DNA of 5,294 nucleotides from an uncultured Bacilli bacterium (lineage in GTDB: Bacteria > Bacillota_I > Bacilli_A > RF39 > UBA660), in NCBI GenBank assembly GCA_934090595.1, contig CAKOJO010000074.1, positions 1 to 5,294 on the forward strand, given 5' to 3'. The notes below the pieces were generated by a model, which saw only the letters and a program-made list of their open reading frames with translations, was not told the origin of the DNA and ran no database searches. This document shows positions 1-3,627 of this stretch, piece by piece. How positions within the stretch are numbered: the first letter of the stretch is position 1; each line of letters begins with the position of its first letter. A program made the translations under genes and the position numbers.

Positions 1-528
1 GAAGTAAAGGAAGATACAGCCGAAGTAGAGCAGGTAAAAGAAGAAGTTGCTGAGCCTGAGCCCACGGCTGAACCTACACCAGAACCAACACCTGAGCCTA
101 CACCCGAAGCGGTAGTGTATGAGGGAATCGATATGGAATCTACATTGCCTGGAAAAGAATGGGTAGAAACTTTTGAAGGGGTAATTGAAGAACCATTACT
201 TGTTGTCTTCAATGATGAGACTAATAAGAAAGCAATCATTGAAGATGGTGAAGAAGTAAAATACGAAGAAGGTGATACCTTTGGAGTATTTATTCCAAAA
301 ACAACAATGTTGGTAAATTGTAGTTGCTTTTATGTTGATAGTGTTAACTATTTTGATCATGTAGGGTGCTATAATGAAATTGTCCTTGAAGATAATATAA
401 TTGAGAAACTCAAAGAAGAAAATCACAAGGTTACAGAAACAGATATGGAAGTAATTGTAACGGATATGTCAACAGGTGAAAGGTCATTAGAATTAACTAT
501 TACACTTAGAATTGAAACTGATTTGTAA
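1..528 (+). CDS. Putative exported lipoprotein, 5'-truncated, first of a tandem paralogue pair
   Basis: The reading frame is open from the first base of the window, so the N terminus (presumably a lipoprotein signal peptide, as in the next gene) is missing; an ATG at 133 or 118 would fall inside the conserved protein and is not the true start. The visible part begins with an acidic Glu/Val/Lys stretch, then a Pro-Glu-Thr-Pro repeat linker (codons about 18-36), then a globular domain opening with ESTLPGKEW. That domain matches the protein at 706-1332 at 36 of 54 positions from ESTLPG to the Ile-Pro pair; a weaker F-x-x-D-x-VNY-x-D-x-V match follows, after which the two diverge. The C-terminal third contains two Cys that the paralogue lacks. 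By analogy it would be anchored outside the membrane, with the proline-rich linker spanning the wall. No known domain is recognised and function is unknown. A strong terminator follows 7 bases after the stop. Confidence 0.85.
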   Translation, partial: EVKEDTAEVEQVKEEVAEPEPTAEPTPEPTPEPTPEAVVYEGIDMESTLPGKEWVETFEGVIEEPLLVVFNDETNKKAIIEDGEEVKYEEGDTFGVFIPKTTMLVNCSCFYVDSVNYFDHVGCYNEIVLEDNIIEKLKEENHKVTETDMEVIVTDMSTGERSLELTITLRIETDL

Positions 529-535
529 AATTGTA

Positions 536-583
536 CCTCTGCTTATAAAATTTATTAAGTTTTATAAGCAGAGGATTTCTTTA
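536..583 (+). terminator. Rho-independent terminator of the first lipoprotein gene
   Basis: A perfect 15-bp inverted repeat (536-550 with 560-574, arm CCTCTGCTTATAAAA) encloses a 9-nt loop and is followed by the T-rich run ATTTCTTTAT. It begins just after the stop codon at 526-528. It separates the two paralogues transcriptionally, in agreement with the separate promoter found before the second gene. Confidence 0.9.
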
Positions 584-610
584 TAAATATAACAAAGATA
601 TACAGAAATA

Positions 611-639
611 TTGACAAGGAAAACTTTAAATGATATTAT
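611..639 (+). promoter_or_regulatory. Sigma-A promoter of the second lipoprotein gene, extended -10
   Basis: TTGACA at 611-616 is the exact -35 consensus. A 17-bp spacer leads to TATTAT at 634-639, and the TG at 631-632 gives an extended -10 (TGA-TATTAT). The predicted transcript start is near 646, leaving a leader of about 60 nt before the ATG at 706. No operator repeat is obvious around it, so the sequence itself suggests strong, possibly constitutive, transcription. Confidence 0.85.
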
Positions 640-705
640 GTCAAATATAAGAGTTAATAGACTCAAGTAAAACAAAAAATCGGACTTATTAAGGAGGATT
701 TAATT

Positions 706-1332
706 ATGAAGAAGAGAACAATTAAGCGGAACATTTTAAGCGTATTAGTAGTATTTGCAATGCTTATGGCAACATTACTTACGGCATGTTCTTCAGGACA
801 GGCAACTGAAACTCCTGCAAAAGAGGAAAAAACAAAAACAGAAGTAACAGAAAAAACAACTGAAGTAGAGCAAACAGAAGAGGTTGTTACAGCTGAATCT
901 ATGGAGGAACCTACTTCTAAACCTGAACCAACACCAGAACCTACTTCTGAGCCAACACCAATACCTACACCAGATACGGAATCTACACTGCCAGGGGTCG
1001 AATGGATACAAACATTCAATGGAATTATAGATGAGCCTAAATTAGTTGTATTTAATGATTCAACAAACAAAAAAATAATATTAGAAGATTTACAAGAAGT
1101 TGAATTTGAAGAAGATGACACATTGGCTGTATATATTCCAGAGGGAAGAGGAAAAATAGTAGATGATTATTATTTCTGTTTTGATGAAGTAAATTATTAT
1201 GATTCAGTAGTTACAATGCAAAAGATTCCAAGTACGATAAAAAGGGATAGGTATTCTTCAGCAGTATTTGTGGATCTTGAGTTTGATGGAAAACTTAAAT
1301 CATTATATGCATATCTAAAATATATGAATTGA
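706..1332 (+). CDS. Putative exported lipoprotein with Pro-Glu-Thr-Pro linker, second of the tandem paralogue pair
   Basis: This 208-residue protein starts at an ATG preceded by AAGGAGG (691-697) with 8-nt spacing. Residues 1-8 are basic (MKKRTIKR), 9-24 are hydrophobic, and LTAC (25-28) is a lipobox, so Cys28 should be lipidated after signal peptidase II cleavage. Residues about 29-66 are rich in Thr, Glu and Lys and probably disordered. Residues about 67-90 form a Pro-Glu-Pro-Thr repeat linker, as is common in wall-spanning linkers of Gram-positive surface lipoproteins. The globular part begins at ESTLPGVEW and closely resembles the gene at 1-528, indicating tandem duplication; the last 60 residues diverge and are shorter than in the paralogue. 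No known domain or catalytic motif is recognised. The gene has its own promoter and is likely monocistronic; the next good terminator is at 1463-1503. The export prediction is secure, the function is not. Confidence 0.92.
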   Translation: MKKRTIKRNILSVLVVFAMLMATLLTACSSGQATETPAKEEKTKTEVTEKTTEVEQTEEVVTAESMEEPTSKPEPTPEPTSEPTPIPTPDTESTLPGVEWIQTFNGIIDEPKLVVFNDSTNKKIILEDLQEVEFEEDDTLAVYIPEGRGKIVDDYYFCFDEVNYYDSVVTMQKIPSTIKRDRYSSAVFVDLEFDGKLKSLYAYLKYMN

Positions 1333-1382
1333 TGGTAAAAATTTTTTTTAAAACAAGCATTTATGATTCACTTACAATTTAG

Positions 1383-1403
1383 CAAAGTTATCACTTAACT
1401 TTG
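1383..1403. repeat. Short hairpin, 8-bp stem
   Basis: CAAAGTTA (1383-1390) and TAACTTTG (1396-1403) form a perfect 8-bp stem around a 5-nt loop. No T-run follows on either strand, so it is not a convincing terminator. On the minus strand it lies inside a 16-codon reading frame starting at TTG 1422, behind a good AAAGGAG site (1432-1438). It may be part of the structured segment that extends to 1697. Confidence 0.4.
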
Positions 1404-1462
1404 ACTCAGCGTAAATAGCCAATTACCAACTCCTTTCTTATATTAATGTTTTTTTCGTAACA

Positions 1463-1503
1463 GCAAAACCCCATAGGACTTATTAAGTCCTATGGGATTT
1501 TGC
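1463..1503. terminator. Long hairpin, probable bidirectional terminator
   Basis: An 18-bp stem (1463-1480 with 1486-1503, core CCCATAGGACT) has a single C-A mismatch and a 5-nt TATTA loop. Its outer part has the AAAA-CCCC/GGGA-TTTT arrangement typical of terminators that work in both directions. On the plus strand the continuation is CGTTTATGTTT, so it can end the lipoprotein transcript from 706-1332. On the minus strand the continuation is A-rich beyond the stem, so termination there would rest on the TTTT inside the stem. Confidence 0.7.
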
Positions 1504-1658
1504 CGTTTATGTTTGACGCTATTTAGGACGTTTTTTTGCGTTACATTGCTTCTTTGTTCCTTTGGGGACGTTGCCTCTGTATATTTTATTCGTAACTCGC
1601 TTTTAGCTCGAACGATTAAAAAATCCTTTTGGTTAATCTGTACCTTTTGGGGTACTTC

Positions 1659-1684
1659 ATTTTTACATATTAATATGTAAAAAT
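1659..1684. repeat. Perfect 26-bp palindrome
   Basis: ATTTTTACATATT (1659-1671) is followed at once by its exact reverse complement (1672-1684), with no loop. It shares base 1684 with the next palindrome, so the two are stacked end to end. Such a site could bind a dimeric protein or extrude as a cruciform; its AT content makes it weak as an RNA terminator. No function can be assigned from sequence. Confidence 0.75.
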
Positions 1685-1697
1685 CCGCTATAGCGGA
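1679..1697 (-). terminator. TCCGCTATAGCGGA palindrome, copy 1, possible leftward terminator
   Basis: TCCGC, TATA and GCGGA form a compact GC-rich 5-bp hairpin (1684-1697). Read on the minus strand it is followed by TTTTT (plus 1679-1683), as in a small intrinsic terminator. It would be a second stop behind the Rpn gene, after the stronger hairpin at 1712-1748. The identical sequence, with the same A-run on the same side, recurs at 3126-3139, so it may instead be a dispersed repeat or binding site. Confidence 0.5.
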
Positions 1698-1711
1698 AAA
1701 AGCATAAATAT

Positions 1712-1748
1712 AAAAAATACCAGTCAAAGATTTTTATCTCTGACTGGT
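1712..1748 (-). terminator. Rho-independent terminator of the Rpn-family gene
   Basis: ACCAGTCA (1719-1726) pairs with TGACTGGT (1741-1748). An inner AGAT/ATCT stem (1728-1731 with 1736-1739) extends it past one A-C mismatch and closes on a 4-nt loop. On the minus strand the hairpin is followed by ATTTTTTATATTT. It lies 22 bases beyond the ancestral stop codon of the Rpn gene (1770-1772), which also supports 1770 as the original gene end. Confidence 0.85.
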
Positions 1749-1769
1749 TAAATTTATAAACATATAATT

Positions 1770-1886
1770 CTATTTTTCTTCTGAGAGTTTTTCTATTTCT
1801 TCTTTGCTAAGTTGAGTGGCATCTATAATTTGTTCAATTGTCATCCCCATTTCTAACAATTTTTTTGCTATTTCTTTTCTTCCGTC
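1770..1886 (-). pseudogene. Out-of-frame C-terminal tail of the Rpn-family gene
   Basis: On the minus strand, in a different frame from the main gene, 38 codons from 1886 to a TAG at 1770-1772 read as DGRKEIAKKLLEMGM, then TIEQIIDATQLSKEEIEKL and a short acidic end. This is the usual tail of Rpn/PDDEXK_2 proteins, in which an LL-x-x-G-M segment is followed by an I-x-x-AT-x-LS-x-EEI-x-x-L helix-turn-helix-like motif. The main frame instead runs into basic, family-unlike residues and stops at 1834. Removing one base near 1887-1900 would join the two parts into a protein of 289 residues. The tail overlaps the main frame and was presumably part of it until the frameshift. A sequencing or assembly error is possible. 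Confidence 0.8.
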
Positions 1887-2640
1887 TTTCTTCAGCTTTC
1901 CTTGCGGCATGATTAATAGCACTTATTCTATCCATTTCCCATTTTTCTCTTAATTCGGCTAGTCTTCTTACTTCTGCATCTCCTGTTAAATAATTCATTT
2001 CAATTCTTGCTTTTTTTAGTTTATCATTTTTTTCTTCTGCCACCTTAATCATCTCCTTATTATAATCATCTATAAATGCTAACCATTGATTTATTTTCTC
2101 GTTCATATCTGGATTTTGCTTTCTAAATTTAGGTAACTCTATAAAATACCATTTTAATCCTGTTAGCACTTCATAATCTCTATGTTTCTCTAACACTATT
2201 GCTGTCTCTGATATGTAGTCTTCTACCTTTAAGAAATTATACCCTAATATGTTTATCATTATTACTTGATTTATGTCTTCGTAATCTGTTCCTCTTTCAG
2301 TTTCTCTTGATATCACCTTTCCACTATATAATGTAGTTCTTTCTTCTATATTATATTCGTTTCTTAATTGCATTTCTATTGATATTATTGTTCCGTCTTT
2401 TAATTTTGCTTGTAAATCTAATCTTCCACCTTTTTCTTCTTTACTTAATCTTTCTAAATTCACTTCTTCTCGTACTTCTATTGATTTTATATCTTTATTC
2501 AATAGTGCATTTAAAAAGTCTATTAGAAACTCTTCATTTCCTTTACGACTAAAGAAGGTTTGGAATATTACATCATTTTTTAGATTGTATTTTTTCTCTT
2601 TTGTTTGTAATTGTAATTCTTCTTGTTTTTTATTTGCCAT
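1834..2640 (-). CDS. Rpn-family PD-(D/E)XK nuclease / putative transposase, frameshifted near the 3' end
   Basis: The 268-residue frame starts at an ATG (2640) preceded on the minus strand by AAAGGA, 8 nt upstream. Residues 18-47 (YNLKNDVIFQTFF, then FLIDFLNALL) are the typical N-terminal block of the Rpn / PDDEXK_2 family. The nuclease core follows: GGRLD at 71-75, with Asp75 as metal ligand, then Glu89-Met-Gln91, the E-x-Q variant of the E-x-K motif common in this family. Residues about 200-255 are highly charged and helical. From about residue 250 the reading is basic and unlike the family (RRKKRNSKK), because of a one-base frameshift; the normal tail lies in another frame down to 1770. 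Family members are annotated as transposases and shown or proposed to be DNA endonucleases promoting recombination; some Rpn systems act in phage defence. The catalytic core looks intact, so the truncated protein may still be made. No partner gene adjoins it. Confidence 0.88.
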   Translation of the reverse strand: MANKKQEELQLQTKEKKYNLKNDVIFQTFFSRKGNEEFLIDFLNALLNKDIKSIEVREEVNLERLSKEEKGGRLDLQAKLKDGTIISIEMQLRNEYNIEERTTLYSGKVISRETERGTDYEDINQVIMINILGYNFLKVEDYISETAIVLEKHRDYEVLTGLKWYFIELPKFRKQNPDMNEKINQWLAFIDDYNKEMIKVAEEKNDKLKKARIEMNYLTGDAEVRRLAELREKWEMDRISAINHAARKAEERRKKRNSKKIVRNGDDN

Positions 2641-2657
2641 AGGCTTTATCCTTTCTA

Positions 2658-2686
2658 ATTATACTAAATATATTCCTCTTTAACAA
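2658..2686 (-). promoter_or_regulatory. Promoter of the Rpn-family gene, very close to its start codon
   Basis: On the minus strand TTGTTA (2681-2686), a 17-bp spacer and a perfect TATAAT (2658-2663) form a good sigma-A promoter. The predicted transcript start is near 2651, only about 11 nt before the ATG and at the edge of the ribosome site (2650-2655). The match is strong in sequence, but this geometry would give an almost leaderless mRNA, so transcription from further upstream remains possible. Confidence 0.6.
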
Positions 2687-2810
2687 TACTTTTTAGTAAA
2701 TATTTATTGATTATTTACAATTTTATTGACAATAACAGACTATAAAATTAGCCTCCCTCCTTTATTCTATTTTTGTAATCTTGGATATTTTTTTAGATTT
2801 AATTTTGATT

Positions 2811-2880
2811 TTTAAATTTAATATTTGAAACTTGAAACTTGAATCTTTAATTTTGAATTTCTAATATTTAATCTTAAATA
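2811..2880. repeat. Degenerate tandem array of ten 7-nt units (consensus TTKAAWN)
   Basis: Reading in steps of seven from 2811 gives TTTAAAT, TTAATAT, TTGAAAC, TTGAAAC, TTGAATC, TTTAATT, TTGAATT, TCTAATA, TTTAATC and TTAAATA. Unit position 1 is T in all ten, position 2 is T in nine, position 4 is A in all ten and position 5 is A in nine. Only two adjacent units (2825-2838) are identical, so the array is old or was never exact. The period is not a multiple of three, so it is unlikely to encode a protein repeat. Confidence 0.6.
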
Positions 2881-2954
2881 TTTTTAGAAATAATTTTAAA
2901 ATAAATAAACTAGATTATTAATTAAATTTTCTGTCTCTTCCTAAGTTGTTTTAT

Positions 2955-2996
2955 AAAAAATAAAATTAGTCATGCAATTGTCAAATAAATTGCATG
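2955..2996 (-). terminator. Leftward terminator-like hairpin immediately after a promoter
   Basis: CATGCAATT (2971-2979) and AATTGCATG (2988-2996) form a perfect 9-bp stem around an 8-nt loop. On the minus strand the stem is followed by ACTAA and then TTTTATTTTTT (plus 2955-2965), a good U-rich tract. No gene lies to its right on the minus strand; instead a promoter (3002-3030) ends about 6 bases before it. Together they would yield an RNA of only about 35-45 nt, or make the hairpin the 5' end of a longer Rpn leader. Confidence 0.55.
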
Positions 2997-3001
2997 GTCT
3001 T

Positions 3002-3030
3002 ATACTAGCATGATTTTACTTGAAAATCAA
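3002..3030 (-). promoter_or_regulatory. Possible minus-strand promoter with extended -10
   Basis: On the minus strand TTGATT (3025-3030), 17 bases and TAGTAT (3002-3007) form a sigma-A-like promoter, with TGC directly before the -10 as an extended element. Transcription would start near 2995, at the first bases of the hairpin 2971-2996. The nearest downstream gene in this direction is the Rpn-family gene, 350 bases away. A TGTCGAA word on the same strand (3050-3056) lies 19 bases upstream of the -35. Confidence 0.45.
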
Positions 3031-3118
3031 GGAAAATCGTAAGACAAATTTCGACATCCTTTTTTGAAATACTTCTAAAAACTAGGTTTATCCTTTTAAA
3101 ATGGTCATACAGAAATTC

Positions 3119-3139
3119 AAAAAAATCCGCTATAGCGGA
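3119..3139 (-). terminator. TCCGCTATAGCGGA palindrome, copy 2, possible leftward terminator
   Basis: The same 14-bp palindrome as at 1684-1697 occurs at 3126-3139. On the minus strand it is followed by seven T (plus 3119-3125), the form of a small intrinsic terminator, yet no gene lies upstream on that strand. Both copies carry the A-run on the same side, so with flanks they are direct repeats about 1.44 kb apart that bracket the Rpn-family gene. Confidence 0.5.
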
Positions 3140-3534
3140 ATTATTATAAATTACTATAAAATGAAAAAAAGTTAATAAACACAAAAAATTAAAAAAATTT
3201 TATAATATAATTACGGAAATACTTAATTAAAATATAAAAATTTACTATAAAGTATACAAAAAGTAGTTAAAATTCATAGTTTTTTAGGTTTAAAATTACA
3301 TAAAATCGACAAAAAATATTATTTTGTAACATAAATTTAATATTTGATAGTAAAAATCTAGCTTCCGTAAAGCAAAAAGAGTAAATACATTTTCTGTAAA
3401 ACATTAAACTATTGAAAACACAAAGAAAATATGTAAAAATGTAAAAAAATACAAAAGAGAAACACTGAAAACAGCACTGCTACTGGTAAAAAGTGGAATT
3501 ATACATAAAAAGTTTAAAAAACTAAGAAAAAACA

Positions 3535-3563
3535 TTGAAAAACAGTAAAAAATGAGGTATAAT
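3535..3563 (+). promoter_or_regulatory. Sigma-A promoter of the surface-protein gene
   Basis: TTGAAA (3535-3540), a 17-bp spacer and a perfect TATAAT (3558-3563) precede the coding start. Transcription should begin near 3570, giving a leader of about 58 nt that carries AGGAGG at 3614-3619. No operator or riboswitch structure is visible in the leader. Confidence 0.8.
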
Positions 3564-3627
3564 ATAATATGATTGAACAATTATGTTTAAAAATATATGT
3601 AATATAAATAAATAGGAGGAAATTTCT

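Larger units (their letters stand above)
1372..1697. other. Structured, compositionally distinct segment, possible mobile-element relic
   Basis: This stretch has many CG-containing words (cgtaactcgc, agctcgaacg, gacgtt) and is visibly richer in G and C than the DNA to its right. It is dense in inverted repeats: 1383-1403, 1463-1503, a GATTAA/TTAATC stem with inner CC/GG (1614-1638), a GTACC/GGTAC hairpin (1640-1655), a 26-bp palindrome (1659-1684) and a 14-bp palindrome (1684-1697). On the minus strand 1443-1727 is open for 94 codons, but it has only a TTG start inside the Rpn terminator hairpin and no ribosome site. The serial hairpins argue for a non-coding or recombination element rather than that protein. 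A short minus-strand frame (1422 to 1372, 16 codons, starting MAIYAESKLS if TTG initiates) has a proper ribosome site and could be the broken start of a gene. Identity is unknown. Confidence 0.4.
2687..3534. other. Long AT-rich gene-free region
   Basis: About 850 bases hold no reading frame with a credible start and ribosome site on either strand. Visible structure comprises weak AT hairpins next to the Rpn promoter (GTAAATA/TATTTAC, 2696-2718), an orphan AAAGGAGG on the minus strand (2756-2763), the heptamer array (2811-2880), the hairpin and promoter at 2955-3030, a TTCGACA word (3050-3056) and the second TCCGCTATAGCGGA palindrome (3126-3139). From about 3140 onwards only A/T-rich low-complexity sequence is seen. 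Confidence 0.6.

Noticed and set aside
196..426. 76-codon minus-strand frame
   Set aside because: Antisense shadow of the first lipoprotein gene; AT-driven hydrophobic residues and no promoter or ribosome site.
793..1011. 72-codon minus-strand frame rich in Arg, Phe, Trp and Cys
   Set aside because: Another antisense shadow of the same repeat linker, with unnatural composition and no start signals.
663..1121. 152-codon minus-strand frame rich in Gly-Ser-Gly-Val repeats
   Set aside because: It is the antisense of the Pro-Glu-Thr-Pro linker and signal region of the lipoprotein at 706-1332, with no ribosome site of its own.
1492..1680. 62-codon plus-strand frame rich in Cys, Phe and Leu
   Set aside because: It starts within the 1463-1503 hairpin stem, has no ribosome site and overlaps the same structured segment.
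1443..1727. 94-codon minus-strand frame
   Set aside because: It starts with TTG inside the Rpn terminator hairpin, lacks a ribosome site and is threaded by palindromes; treated as part of a structured segment rather than a protein, though a decayed coding relic is not excluded.
2726..2746. Plus-strand promoter TTGACA with TATAAA
   Set aside because: The spacer is only 9 bases, and there is no -10-like sequence at 16-18 bases and no gene downstream.
2797..2890. CRISPR-like array
   Set aside because: The units are 7 nt, imperfect and contiguous, with no spacers, so it is a simple degenerate tandem repeat.
3211..3370. TTACGGAA (3211-3218) and TTCCGTAA (3363-3370) as element ends
   Set aside because: An 8-bp inverted pair 144 bases apart with no extension, no flanking duplication and no gene inside; chance is a fair explanation in low-complexity DNA.
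3569..3607. 12-codon plus-strand frame starting at the predicted transcript start of the surface-protein gene
   Set aside because: It would have no leader or ribosome site, and the sequence is AT low complexity.
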